Shown: positions 27,095 through 35,904 of the stretch, piece by piece | How positions within the stretch are numbered: position 1 is the stretch's first letter | Layout of the letters: each line of letters opens with the position of its first letter | DNA from: Nocardia amikacinitolerans NBRC 108937 | Lineage (GTDB): Bacteria; Actinomycetota; Actinomycetes; Mycobacteriales; Mycobacteriaceae | DNA length: 64,000 bases | NCBI RefSeq assembly: GCF_001612615.1 | Contig: NZ_BDAU01000026.1 | Coordinates: 46,385-110,384, forward strand | Direction: 5' to 3' | Position numbers and translations under genes: made by a program | The notes under the pieces: model-generated | Told to the model about the DNA's origin: nothing | The model's database searches: none | What the model saw: the letters and a program-made list of their open reading frames with translations, nothing else

Positions 27095-28743
27095 CAGATC
27101 AGTTTTCCAGGATTGAGGATGCCCGCGGGGTCCAATTCCCGTTTCACCGCGCGCAACACCCGGATGCCCAGCTCACCGACCTCGGCGGGCAGCCACGGGC
27201 GGTGGTCGGCGCCGACGGCGTGGTGGTGGGTGATGGTGCCGCCCGCGGCCATGATCGCGTCACCCACCGCGCGCTTGGCGATCTGCCACTGCGCGAGCGG
27301 ATCGTCGAGTTGTTTGGCGACGACGGTGAAGTACAGCGAGGCGCCCGTCGGATAGGTGTGCGAGATGTGGCACATCACCAGCGGCGGCGTGCCCTGCGCA
27401 CCGAGCGAATCGGTCAGCGCCGCGGTCACTTTCGCCTTGAGTTCGGCGATGTTGGACCAGGTCGTCGCGGTCTCCAGCGTCTCGCACAGCACCCCGACAT
27501 CGAGCAGTGCGTCGCGCATGTAGGGCGCGGCGAACCGGCCGTGTTCCCATTCGCGGGCGGGTTTTTCGCCGAGTGCCGTGCCGCCCGCGGCGGTCAGCAG
27601 CGCGGTGGCTTCGGCGGAGCGGGCCGCGACGTGCTCGGCGGTGCCCTCGAAGGTGGTGATCGCGAGGCAGCCCGTCACCGCCTGGCCGCCGATGTCGCCG
27701 GAGCGGGCCAGGTTCAGGCCGGTCTCGGCCTCGTCGGACAGCCGGAAAACGGTCGGCGCGGCGCCCGCCTGCACCACGGTGCGCAGCGCGGCCGCGCCTG
27801 TGGTGAAGTCGGGGAACGACCACGCCTGGTACGCGGTGGTTTCCGGCAGCGGATGCACGCGCAGCGTGACCTCGGTGATCACGCCGAGCGCGCCTTCCGA
27901 GCCGACGAACAACTCGCGCAGATCCGGCCCTGCGGCGGAGGCGGGCGCGCGACCCAGCTCCAGCGAGCCGGTCGGGGTTGCGATCCGCAGGCGCTGCACC
28001 ATGTCGTCGAAGCGCCCGTATCCGGCCGAGGCCTGACCGGAGGACCTGGTCGCGGCGAAGCCGCCGATGCTGGCGAATTCGAAGCTCTGCGGGAAGTGGC
28101 CCAGCGAAAGCCCGTGCGCGGCAAGCAGTTCCTCGGCCTGCGGTCCGGTGAGGCCCGCGCCGAGGGTCGCGGTGCCGCTCACCGGGTCGACCTCGGTGAG
28201 TCCGTCGATGCGGCGCAGGTCCAGTGCGATGACGCTGTCGAACTCGCCGCGCACCGGATCGACACCGCCGACGACGCTGGTGCCGCCGCCGAAGGGCACC
28301 ACCGCGATGCCGTGCTCGGCGCAGTAGGCCAGCACCGCGAGCACCTGCTCGTGGTCGGCGGGAAAGACGATGGCGTCCGGTGCGTCTTGCGGACCCTCGG
28401 CGCGACGCCGCAGCAAATCGAGAGTGCTCTTGCCACCCGCGTGCCGTAGTCGATCGTGATGGTCGGCCGACACGTTGTCCGCGCCGACCACCTCGACCAA
28501 CCCGTCCCGCTGCGCCGGCGTCAACGCCGACGCGCGGAGCGGCACGTCACCCTCATCGCGGCGCGCCACCGGGTCGCCGGACACCCCGAAAACCTGCGCG
28601 AGCAGGCCGCGGATCTGCGCCGAAAGCGGCTTGTGTCCGGCCGGGATACCCCAGGCGTCCCACACCATACTCGGTACCCGCGCGTCCGCGCCCGGGTTTG
28701 CCGCGGGAACGGAATGCCCGCCTGACTGCTGCGTCTCGACCAT
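27094..28743 (-). CDS. FAD-linked oxidase, alkylglycerone-phosphate-synthase-like
   Basis: The 549-aa protein has a PCMH-type FAD-binding domain (about 120-310, with VVPFGGGTSVVGGV and ASIGGFAATRSSGQASAGYG). Its C-terminus carries THHHAVG (about 510), the histidine motif of alkyldihydroxyacetonephosphate synthases, and ends ILNPGKLI. In animals that family makes ether lipids by exchanging an acyl for an alkyl chain. Here it is co-transcribed with a lipid kinase and divergent from TetR-glpD, which suggests glycerol-3-phosphate or glycerolipid metabolism. It is the probable ortholog of Rv2251. The exact reaction is unknown. Confidence 0.87.
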   Translation of the reverse strand: MVETQQSGGHSVPAANPGADARVPSMVWDAWGIPAGHKPLSAQIRGLLAQVFGVSGDPVARRDEGDVPLRASALTPAQRDGLVEVVGADNVSADHHDRLRHAGGKSTLDLLRRRAEGPQDAPDAIVFPADHEQVLAVLAYCAEHGIAVVPFGGGTSVVGGVDPVRGEFDSVIALDLRRIDGLTEVDPVSGTATLGAGLTGPQAEELLAAHGLSLGHFPQSFEFASIGGFAATRSSGQASAGYGRFDDMVQRLRIATPTGSLELGRAPASAAGPDLRELFVGSEGALGVITEVTLRVHPLPETTAYQAWSFPDFTTGAAALRTVVQAGAAPTVFRLSDEAETGLNLARSGDIGGQAVTGCLAITTFEGTAEHVAARSAEATALLTAAGGTALGEKPAREWEHGRFAAPYMRDALLDVGVLCETLETATTWSNIAELKAKVTAALTDSLGAQGTPPLVMCHISHTYPTGASLYFTVVAKQLDDPLAQWQIAKRAVGDAIMAAGGTITHHHAVGADHRPWLPAEVGELGIRVLRAVKRELDPAGILNPGKLI

Positions 28744-28748
28744 GCGTT

Positions 28749-28781
28749 ACAGTTTGACATAGACTGTCAAGCAGTAACTGT
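28749..28781. promoter_or_regulatory. Nested inverted repeats, candidate TetR operator
   Basis: The 58-bp divergent gap contains TTGACA-N5-TGTCAA (28754-28770), and an outer pair ACAGTT / AACTGT (28749-28754 and 28776-28781). The site overlaps the presumed promoters of both directions, so binding could repress the flavoprotein unit and the TetR-glpD unit together. Confidence 0.65.
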
Positions 28782-28801
28782 CCGTCCCCGCTCGAAGCCC
28801 G

Positions 28802-29428
28802 GTGGTGATTCTCGTGACCGACGACCCGGACGCCGAACTTTCGGCCATCGACCTGGCCATTTTCGATGCCGCGCGCGCCTGCGTCCAGGAGTTCGGTGTC
28901 CGCCGGACCACACTCACCGAGGTGGCGCGGCGCGCCGGCGTCAGCAGGCCCACCGTGTACCGCCGCTGGCCAGACACCGGCGCACTGGTCGCCGAGCTAC
29001 TGGTCCGCGAACTGCGCGGCATCCTCACCGCGGCCATGCCCGAGTCCGGCCCCGCGCGGGCCCGCCTGGTCGAAGGCGTGGTCGAGGGCGCGGGGATGGT
29101 GCGCTCGAATCCATTGTTCGGCAAGATCTTTCGCACGGACACCGATCTGATGCTCACCTACGTCTTCGGCAGGCTCGGGCGCAACCAGCGCACCCTCATC
29201 GAGCTGTTCGCCGCGGGGATCCGGGACGGCCAGCGCGACGGCTCCATCCGGTCCGGCGATTCGCTCCAGCTGGCCACCATGCTGCTGCTCATCGTCCAGT
29301 CCGCGGTGCAGTCGGCGGGGACGGTCGCGCCACTGCTACCCGCCCCCGAACTGGACACCGAACTGGCCCGCGCCATCGACGGCTACCTCCGCCCCGGCGA
29401 TCCCGAACGACGAAAGGTTCTGGCATGA
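28802..29428 (+). CDS. TetR family transcriptional regulator
   Basis: The protein has about 208 aa with a typical TetR DNA-binding domain (FDAARACVQEFGVRRTTLTE followed by RRAGVSRPTVYRRWP). The ligand domain is all-helical. Several GTG starts compete (28802, 28805, 28814) and none has a good ribosome site. It overlaps glpD by 4 bp and is divergent from the flavoprotein gene across a palindrome-rich gap. It is probably the ortholog of Rv2250c. It likely controls both units; the ligand may be a lipid or glycerol derivative, which is inference. Confidence 0.88.
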   Translation: MVILVTDDPDAELSAIDLAIFDAARACVQEFGVRRTTLTEVARRAGVSRPTVYRRWPDTGALVAELLVRELRGILTAAMPESGPARARLVEGVVEGAGMVRSNPLFGKIFRTDTDLMLTYVFGRLGRNQRTLIELFAAGIRDGQRDGSIRSGDSLQLATMLLLIVQSAVQSAGTVAPLLPAPELDTELARAIDGYLRPGDPERRKVLA

Positions 29429-30972
29429 CCGACAATCCGGTGACCCGCGGGGACTCCGCCCTCAATGCCGAGCGCCGCGCGCGCGAACTGCGCGCACTCG
29501 GCGACGGCGGCGCGATCGACGTGCTGGTGATCGGCGGCGGCGTCACCGGGGCCGGCGCCGCGCTGGATGCCGCCGCGCGCGGGCTGCGCACCGTGCTGGT
29601 GGAGCGGCACGACCTCGCGTTCGGGACGAGCCGGTGGAGTTCGAAGCTGGTGCACGGCGGTTTGCGCTATCTCGCCAGCGGGCGGGTCGGGATCGCGCAC
29701 GAGAGCGCGGTCGAGCGCGGCATCCTGATCGGCACCACCGCACCGCATTTGGTGCGTCCGCTGCCGCAACTTGTTCCGCTGCTGCCGAATATCGGTGCGG
29801 CGCAACGGGCATTGATCCGCGCGGGGTTCGTCGCGGGTGACGCGCTGCGGCGCGGCGCGGGCACGCCTGCCTCGATCCTGCCGCGCTCGCGGCACGTCGC
29901 CGCCGCGGAGGCATTGCGTTTGGCGCCGACCGTGCGTCGGGCGGGTCTGCGCGGCGGGCTTCAGGCGTGGGACGGGCAGCTGGTGGACGACGCGCGCTTG
30001 GTCGTCGCGCTGGCCCGCACCGCGGCGGCCGAGGGCGCGACAGTGCTCACGAGAGTGGAAGCCATTGACGTGACTGGAGATTCGGCCTCCTTGCGCGACA
30101 CGCTCTCCGGCGAGACCCTTTCCATCCGTGCCCGCGCGGTGATCAACGCCACCGGCGTGTGGGCCGACCAGGTCGACCCGAGCATCGAGCTGCGCCCGAG
30201 TCGCGGCACCCACCTGGTCTTCTCCGCCGAGGCCTTCGGCGGGCTCAGCGCCTCGCTCACCGTGCCGGTGCCCGGCAGCACCAGCCGATTCGTCTTCGCC
30301 TTCCCCGCCGCGCACGGGCGGGTCTACCTCGGGCTGACCGACGAAGACGCGCCAGGCCCGGTGCCCGACGACCCGCAGCCCACCGAGGCCGAGGTCGACT
30401 TCCTGCTCGACACCATCAACACCGCGCTACGAGAACCATTGACCCGCGCCGACATTCGCGGCCGCTACGCGGGTCTGCGCCCGCTGCTGAAGACCGAAGA
30501 CGGCAGCACCGCCGACATCTCCCGCGAGCACGCCGTGCTGCACTCACCGACCGGCGTGATCACGATCGTGGGCGGCAAACTCACCACGTACCGGCAGATG
30601 GCCGAGGACGTCGTCGACGCGGCGGTGCGCCACGCCCGCCTCGACGCGGCGCCCTGCTCGACCAAGCGGCTGCCGCTGGTCGGCGCGGTCTCCGGCGCGG
30701 CGCGGGATCGCCTCGTCGCCGCCCCGCTGCTGGTGGAACGCTACGGCAGCGAGGCGCCCGCCGTCACCGCCCTGGCGGCCCTCGACCCGGCCCTGCGCGA
30801 ACCCGTCGCGCCCGGAATGGACGTCATCGGCGCCGAATTCGCCTTCGCCCTCTCCCATGAGGGCGCACTGCACGTCGACGACCTGCTCGACCGCCGCACC
30901 CGCATCGGCCTCGTTCCGGAAGACCGCACCGCCGCCCTCCCCGCGGCCACCGCGGCCCTCGCCACGACCTGA
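29425..30972 (+). CDS. glpD: Glycerol-3-phosphate dehydrogenase (FAD)
   Basis: The 515-aa protein oxidises glycerol-3-phosphate to dihydroxyacetone phosphate and passes electrons to the membrane quinone pool. It has the FAD motif VLVIGGGVTGAGAALDAA near residue 33, followed by FGTSRWSSKLVHGGLRYL, and a C-terminal domain with the conserved TTYRQMAEDVVDA. It overlaps the TetR gene (ATGA) and corresponds to glpD1 (Rv2249c) by context. Length is slightly below the 570-aa E. coli enzyme. Confidence 0.92.
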   Translation: MTDNPVTRGDSALNAERRARELRALGDGGAIDVLVIGGGVTGAGAALDAAARGLRTVLVERHDLAFGTSRWSSKLVHGGLRYLASGRVGIAHESAVERGILIGTTAPHLVRPLPQLVPLLPNIGAAQRALIRAGFVAGDALRRGAGTPASILPRSRHVAAAEALRLAPTVRRAGLRGGLQAWDGQLVDDARLVVALARTAAAEGATVLTRVEAIDVTGDSASLRDTLSGETLSIRARAVINATGVWADQVDPSIELRPSRGTHLVFSAEAFGGLSASLTVPVPGSTSRFVFAFPAAHGRVYLGLTDEDAPGPVPDDPQPTEAEVDFLLDTINTALREPLTRADIRGRYAGLRPLLKTEDGSTADISREHAVLHSPTGVITIVGGKLTTYRQMAEDVVDAAVRHARLDAAPCSTKRLPLVGAVSGAARDRLVAAPLLVERYGSEAPAVTALAALDPALREPVAPGMDVIGAEFAFALSHEGALHVDDLLDRRTRIGLVPEDRTAALPAATAALATT

Positions 30973-31023
30973 CCGACCGCGGTTCGAGCTACGTGCCTCG
31001 CCCTGCTCTCAGACAACGCATTA

Positions 31024-31036
31024 CATACCCGGTATG
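31024..31036. repeat. 13-bp palindrome CATACCCGGTATG
   Basis: A perfect 6-bp inverted repeat with one central base lies 52 bp after glpD. It resembles an operator half-site pair, but no promoter or gene start next to it explains it. Confidence 0.4.
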
Positions 31037-31066
31037 CTGAGACGCGTCACATGAGTGATGCTGAGA

Positions 31067-31098
31067 GGTGGGACCGCCGTTCGAGCGACGGCCCCACC
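31067..31098. terminator. Hairpin between glpD and the small membrane protein gene
   Basis: GGTGGG..GCCGT pairs with ACGGC-CCCACC around a 7-nt loop, with a 3-nt bulge. It lies between two convergent units, so it may serve both. There is no U-tract. Confidence 0.5.
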
Positions 31099-31105
31099 GG
31101 GTGGG

Positions 31106-31222
31106 TCAGGAGGCCCGCACTCGGCGGACCAGAACGAGTGCCCCGGCGATCACGGCAGCTATGGTCAAGATGATGCCGTAATCGACCGGGGCCTCACTCT
31201 TTTTCCGGCGATGTTTCGCCAC
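31106..31222 (-). CDS. 38-residue single-pass membrane protein
   Basis: A GTG-started frame encodes 38 residues: a basic head (MAKHRRKKSEAP), a hydrophobic segment (YGIILTIAAVIAGALVLV) and a short basic tail (RRVRAS). An excellent ribosome site, GGAGGAGG, stands eight bases before the start. The charge pattern would place both ends near the membrane surface. No family is recognised. It lies between glpD and a GNAT gene. Short actinobacterial membrane proteins of this kind are often missed by gene callers. Confidence 0.65.
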   Translation of the reverse strand: MAKHRRKKSEAPVDYGIILTIAAVIAGALVLVRRVRAS

Positions 31223-31362
31223 TCCCACCACCTCCTCCCTGGGCGCGGTGTCTGGACCAATGTCCACCGCCCCTCGGCAGGAGGTGAGAGCACTCTACGT
31301 GAGCGCGCCGACGGAAATTCTTGCCCCCCAAAGTGATCCGATGACCAAATCGCCCCTGGTGA

Positions 31363-31890
31363 TCAGTCGCGGACCCACGTCGCCAGTTCCGCGCGCATGC
31401 AGGCGCGGGGCCAGCGGTCCAGGCCGTGGTCGGCTTCGGCGCGGCGCAGGGTGCGCAGGCCCGGCGTCTCCTCGTCGGATGCGAGGTAGCGGAAACCGAG
31501 GCGCTCGTAGTACGGCCCGTTCCAGCTCACGTCGGTGAAGGTGGTCAGGGTGATGGCGGGCAGGTCGTGTGCGCGCGCCCAGTCGACGGCGTGGTCGATG
31601 AGGTGCTTGCCGATGCGACGACCGGCGTATTCCGGGTCGACCGATACCTGGTCGACGTGCGCGTTGCCGTCGACGATGCCGAGGACGAGGTAGGCGATCG
31701 GCCGGTCGCTGTCGTCGGTCGCGACCCAGGCCCGCCCGGCGCGCTGGAACTCGCGGAGGGTGGCGAGCGGCGGCGGCTCGTCGTCCGCGACGGCCGTCAT
31801 GCCGATATCGGCGAAAGGCTTACCGGCCGCGCGTTCGATGTCCTGGAGAACGGGCAGGTCGGCCTCGGTCGCCGGTCTGATGGTTGGCAT
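31363..31890 (-). CDS. GNAT family N-acetyltransferase
   Basis: The 175-aa protein starts MPTIRPATEADLPVLQDIE and carries the acetyl-CoA-binding pattern VDQVSVDPEYAGRRIGKHLI followed by a conserved GLRTLRRAE C-terminal segment. ATG at 31890 fits the family start; the longer open frame adds unlikely residues. The substrate is unknown. Its upstream region contains a long perfect hairpin at 31939-31973, so the mRNA leader may be structured. Confidence 0.88.
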   Translation of the reverse strand: MPTIRPATEADLPVLQDIERAAGKPFADIGMTAVADDEPPPLATLREFQRAGRAWVATDDSDRPIAYLVLGIVDGNAHVDQVSVDPEYAGRRIGKHLIDHAVDWARAHDLPAITLTTFTDVSWNGPYYERLGFRYLASDEETPGLRTLRRAEADHGLDRWPRACMRAELATWVRD

Positions 31891-32266
31891 GTCAGGAGTA
31901 TCGCCGGACAGCCGGACGAAGTCGCGCGCATTTCCCGCCCGGGGATGTGCCCCGCCCCGGGGCACATCCCCGGATCCGTCTACGTCGACTCTCGGTCATG
32001 CACCGGCAACCCCGCAGCGGCGGAACGAGACCGCACGTGATCGAGACGACAACGGAGCGCGGGGGAACACCCGTCGGCCGCGAAGTCGACTCGATCACGA
32101 CCGACCGATCCGCCGGGCCGGAATCTTCGCGCGACTCTCCGCGTTTCCCTGCGGATTCCCCGCTCGGAGCGACCGGTCGGCCGGTTGCTCGCGACCCGAT
32201 CCGCCCGGTCGCGTAGCGTGCGAGCCTCTATGCTGGACGCCGGTAGTGCGCGGGAAGGAGGCGCGG
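31891..32266. other. 376-bp divergent gap between GNAT and FHA genes
   Basis: No gene is seen. It holds the hairpin at 31939-31973, a distant 9-bp inverted repeat GTGATCGAG / CTCGATCAC (32038-32046 and 32090-32098), and a -10-like TATGCT at 32229-32234 that would suit the FHA gene. Confidence 0.5.
31939..31973. repeat. Perfect 15-bp hairpin in the divergent gap
   Basis: Arms CCGGGGATGTGCCCC and GGGGCACATCCCCGG (31939-31953 and 31959-31973) leave a 5-nt loop. It lies 49 bp upstream of the GNAT start. It could be a leader attenuator, an RNA structure or a protein site; no convergent gene needs a terminator here. Confidence 0.7.
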
Positions 32267-33448
32267 GTGCGCAAGAACCCGTCGACCGTAGGGATCGCGC
32301 CGGGCGATGGTCTGATTGCACGCTTCGGCGCGGTGGTGGTGTATCTCGCGGGTGAAACCGCTTCCACCGACCGGATTCTCGGTGCGATCGAGGCGGTCGC
32401 CGAGGGGGACCACCCCGGTGCCGCGATCGCACAACGACTGGCCGCCGTGGTGTTCGGCAGCGGCTCCGAACCCCCGCCGTTCGGGGTGGTCGCACCGACC
32501 GACGACGGCACGGTGATTCTGCTGCGCGGAAAGGTCGCCGCCGAGATCCACGGCGCGGAGGGCGCGCGCAGGCTCTCCGGCGCGCGTGCGTTCACCTGGG
32601 TGGACGAGATCGTGCGCGAGCCGGTGCGCCGCATCACCGTGGGCGCCGACACCGGTTCCACGATCACCGCGCTGCCCCGAACCGACCTGCGCGCGGGCAT
32701 TGTGCCGGGCGGCGGGTTCGAATGGCGCGTGGCCGTGCGTCGAGCGGGCGGCGCACCGAAGTCACCGCAGCGCGCCACCGTCACCGCGAAACCCGGGGCC
32801 GCCGAACCGCCCGCGACCGCGCCCGCCGGCTTCGAGGCCTTGACCGACGATTCCGACGACGCCCGAAGCGACGACCTCCCCGCCGAGACGAGCGCCGGTC
32901 GCCCGTCCGTGACCGACCGCCCGCTGGACATCGGCACCAGGGCGATGCCGCTGGCCTGGTCCCAGACGTCCGGCTTCGGCTCCGCACGACCCGAACCCGT
33001 TGCCTTGCAGAAGAACCCCGCCACCCGCGGCGTCCGCGTCCCGCCGCCGCGGCCGCCGAAGGGCTCGCCGCAGGCCGACGCCCCGACGGGCGCGCTGGTC
33101 TTCGAGGACACCGCCTACCCGCTGGACCGCCCGTACGTCATCGGTCGCAGCCCCACCGCCGACGACTCGGTGCGCAACGCCATCGCGTCCCCGCTGGCGG
33201 TGCCGAGGGACCGCCACGTCTCGCGGGTGCACGCCTACATCTCGCTCAATCGCGGCAAGGTCTTCGTCCGCGACGCGTCCACGCCCGCGGGCACCTACGT
33301 CGCGGGCCCCGGCACGGACACCTGGACTCGGATCGGGACCGCGCCGGTCGAGCTGCCGCCCGGCTGGCGTATCCGGATCGGCGAGAAGGTCCTCACCCAC
33401 CGCACCGACGAGCGCCATCCGGCGACGGCCCAGACCCGCAGATCCTGA
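32267..33448 (+). CDS. FHA domain-containing protein
   Basis: The 393-aa protein has an N-terminal alpha/beta region of about 150 residues (DGLIARFGAVVVYLAGE ...), a proline- and charge-rich linker, and a C-terminal FHA domain (about 285-380). FHA motifs are YVIGRSP, SRVHAYI and DASTPAGTYV. FHA domains bind phosphothreonine, so it is a likely partner of Ser/Thr protein kinases. GTG at 32267 follows AAGGAGG seven bases upstream. The N-terminal region is not recognised. A membrane segment is absent. Confidence 0.85.
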   Translation: MRKNPSTVGIAPGDGLIARFGAVVVYLAGETASTDRILGAIEAVAEGDHPGAAIAQRLAAVVFGSGSEPPPFGVVAPTDDGTVILLRGKVAAEIHGAEGARRLSGARAFTWVDEIVREPVRRITVGADTGSTITALPRTDLRAGIVPGGGFEWRVAVRRAGGAPKSPQRATVTAKPGAAEPPATAPAGFEALTDDSDDARSDDLPAETSAGRPSVTDRPLDIGTRAMPLAWSQTSGFGSARPEPVALQKNPATRGVRVPPPRPPKGSPQADAPTGALVFEDTAYPLDRPYVIGRSPTADDSVRNAIASPLAVPRDRHVSRVHAYISLNRGKVFVRDASTPAGTYVAGPGTDTWTRIGTAPVELPPGWRIRIGEKVLTHRTDERHPATAQTRRS

Positions 33449-33530
33449 GGCGACCGGCCCCGCTCCGCGGCCTACGATGCGAAGACTGCGCCAGCTGAGA
33501 CAGTCGTCGTGCGGAGAGGACAATAGGGAC

Positions 33531-35840
33531 ATGCATCGTCACGGCCCGACCGAGGACATCGATGAATCCGCGCTGACCGTCACCGCGCCGAAAGAGCAGG
33601 CCGCGGGGGTCACGGCGGTGGCCGTGGCGCTGAAACGCTCGGTCGAGGAGATGGGCGTCGTCCGCACCGCCCGCACGCTGGCCAGGCTCAACCAGGTCAA
33701 CGGCTTCGACTGCCCCGGCTGCGCGTGGCCGGAGCCGAGCGGGCACCGACGCCCCGCGGAGTTCTGCGAGAACGGAGCCAAGGCCGTCGCCGAGGAGGCG
33801 ACGCTGCGCACCGTGACGCCGGAGTTCTTCGCCACCCACTCGGTCGACGAGCTGGCCGGGAAATCCGGCTACTGGCTCGGCCAGCAGGGCAGGCTCACCC
33901 ATCCGATGGTGCTGCGCCCCGGCGACACGCATTACTCCCCCATCGCCTGGGACGAGGCCTACCGCCTGATCGCCGACCAGCTGCGCGCACTCTCCTCGCC
34001 CGACGAGGCCGTGTTCTACACCTCGGGCCGCACCGCCAACGAGACGGCGTTCCTCTACCAGTTGCTGGTCCGCAGCTACGGCACCAACAACCTGCCGGAC
34101 TGCTCGAACATGTGCCACGAGTCCTCCGGCGCGGCGCTGATCAGCTCCATCGGCATCGGCAAGGGCTCGGTCTCGATCGACGACTTCGGCAAGGCCGATC
34201 TGATCATCGTCGCGGGCCAGAACCCCGGCACCAATCATCCCCGCATGCTCAGCGCGCTCGCCGACGCCAAGGCCAATGGCGCCAAGGTGATCGCGGTCAA
34301 CCCGCTGCCCGAGACCGGTCTGCTCGGCTTCCGTGACCCGCAGACCGTGCGCGGCGTCACGACCGGCGTCGCCATCGCCGACGATTTCCTGCAAATTCGG
34401 CTCGGCGGCGATATGGCTCTGTTCCAAGGTCTCGGCAAATTGCTCTTCGAGGCCGAAGACCTGGCACCGGGCACCGTGATCGACCGCGCGTTCGTCGACG
34501 CGCATTGCGCGGGCTTCGCCGACTACGAAAGGCACACGCGCGCGGTCGATCTCGATGTCGTGCAGGCCGCAACCGGACTGTCCATGGCGGAACTCGAGCG
34601 CACCGCGCGGCTGCTCGCCGAGTCGCGCAGCACCATCATCTGCTGGGCGATGGGCCTGACCCAGCAGGCGCACGGCGTCGCCACCATCGAGGAGGCGACC
34701 AACCTGCTGTTGCTGCGCGGCATGATCGGCAAGCCGGGCGCGGGCGTGTGCCCGGTGCGCGGACACTCCAACGTGCAGGGCGACCGCACGATGGGCATCT
34801 GGGAGAAGATGCCCGACACCTTCCTCGACGCGCTCGACCGCGAGTTCGGCATCACCAGTCCGCGCGAACACGGCTGGGACACAGTCAATTCCATCCGAGC
34901 CATGCGCGACGGCCACGCCAAGGTGTTCTTCGGCATGGGCGGCAACTTCGTCTCGGCCACCCCCGACACCGAAGTCACCGAGGCCGCGCTGCGCAATTGC
35001 GAACTCACCGTGCAGGTCTCGACCAAACTCAACCGCAGCCACGTGGTGCACGGGCGCACCGCGCTGATCCTGCCCACCCTCGGTCGCACCGACAAGGACG
35101 TCCAAGACGGGACGAAACAGCAAGTGTCGGTCGAGGATTCGATGTCGATGGTGCACCTGTCCACCGGCCGCCTCGAACCCGTCAGCGATCAGCTGCGCAG
35201 CGAGGTCGCCATCGTCTGCGAACTCGCCCTCGCGCTGTTCGGCGCGGACCATCCCGTGCCGTGGGCGCGCTACCAGCGCGACTACGACAAGATCCGCGAC
35301 GCCATCGCCCGCGTGGTGCCAGGGTGTTCCGACTACAACACCAAGGTCCGGCAGCGCAACGGTTTCGTCCTGCCGCATCCGCCGCGCGACAGCCGCGAAT
35401 TCCGCACGTCGACCGGTCGGGCCAACTTCGCGGTCAACCCGCTGACCTGGGTGCCGGTACCCGAAGGCAAGCTGATCTTGCAGACGCTGCGCAGCCACGA
35501 CCAGTACAACACCACCATCTACGGGCTCGACGACCGCTACCGCGGCGTGCACGGCGGGCGGCGGGTGGTCCTGGTGAATCAGCAGGACATCGCCGAATTC
35601 GGCTTCGCGGACGGCGATCTCGTCGATCTGGTCTCGGAGTGGACCGACGGCGTTGAGCGTCGCGTGCAAGGCTTCCGCGTGGCCGCCTACCCGACGCCGC
35701 GCGGCAACGCCGCCGCCTACTATCCCGAGACCAATCCGCTCGTCCCGCTGGATCATGTTGCGGCGCGGTCCAATACGCCGGTCTCCAAGGCGGTGCCCAT
35801 CCGGCTGGAGCGACACGTGCACGTCGGAGCCGGGTCGTGA
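33531..35840 (+). CDS. fdhF: FdhF/YdeP-family molybdopterin oxidoreductase
   Basis: The 769-aa protein belongs to the formate-dehydrogenase-like molybdopterin family. An N-terminal CPGC (61-64) plus a later Cys (FCENG) suggest the iron-sulfur site. DCSNMCHESSG provides candidate Cys ligands to Mo, and GMIGKPGAGVCPVRGHSNVQ is the cofactor-binding segment. The C-terminal dinucleotide-binding domain includes STGRANFAVNPL. It resembles Rv2900c and YdeP more than classical formate dehydrogenase, and there is no selenocysteine. fdhD follows, as expected. The true substrate of this subfamily is uncertain. Start ATG at 33531. Confidence 0.9.
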   Translation: MHRHGPTEDIDESALTVTAPKEQAAGVTAVAVALKRSVEEMGVVRTARTLARLNQVNGFDCPGCAWPEPSGHRRPAEFCENGAKAVAEEATLRTVTPEFFATHSVDELAGKSGYWLGQQGRLTHPMVLRPGDTHYSPIAWDEAYRLIADQLRALSSPDEAVFYTSGRTANETAFLYQLLVRSYGTNNLPDCSNMCHESSGAALISSIGIGKGSVSIDDFGKADLIIVAGQNPGTNHPRMLSALADAKANGAKVIAVNPLPETGLLGFRDPQTVRGVTTGVAIADDFLQIRLGGDMALFQGLGKLLFEAEDLAPGTVIDRAFVDAHCAGFADYERHTRAVDLDVVQAATGLSMAELERTARLLAESRSTIICWAMGLTQQAHGVATIEEATNLLLLRGMIGKPGAGVCPVRGHSNVQGDRTMGIWEKMPDTFLDALDREFGITSPREHGWDTVNSIRAMRDGHAKVFFGMGGNFVSATPDTEVTEAALRNCELTVQVSTKLNRSHVVHGRTALILPTLGRTDKDVQDGTKQQVSVEDSMSMVHLSTGRLEPVSDQLRSEVAIVCELALALFGADHPVPWARYQRDYDKIRDAIARVVPGCSDYNTKVRQRNGFVLPHPPRDSREFRTSTGRANFAVNPLTWVPVPEGKLILQTLRSHDQYNTTIYGLDDRYRGVHGGRRVVLVNQQDIAEFGFADGDLVDLVSEWTDGVERRVQGFRVAAYPTPRGNAAAYYPETNPLVPLDHVAARSNTPVSKAVPIRLERHVHVGAGS

Positions 35841-35904
35841 AGGAGCGTCGGCGAGTGAACCGTCACCACGGCCCGACGCCGCACAGCGCAGGCGAGGCGA
35901 CGTC

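Noticed and set aside
33531..35840. Selenocysteine-containing formate dehydrogenase
   Set aside because: There is no in-frame UGA in the gene; the YdeP-type enzyme uses Cys or another ligand.
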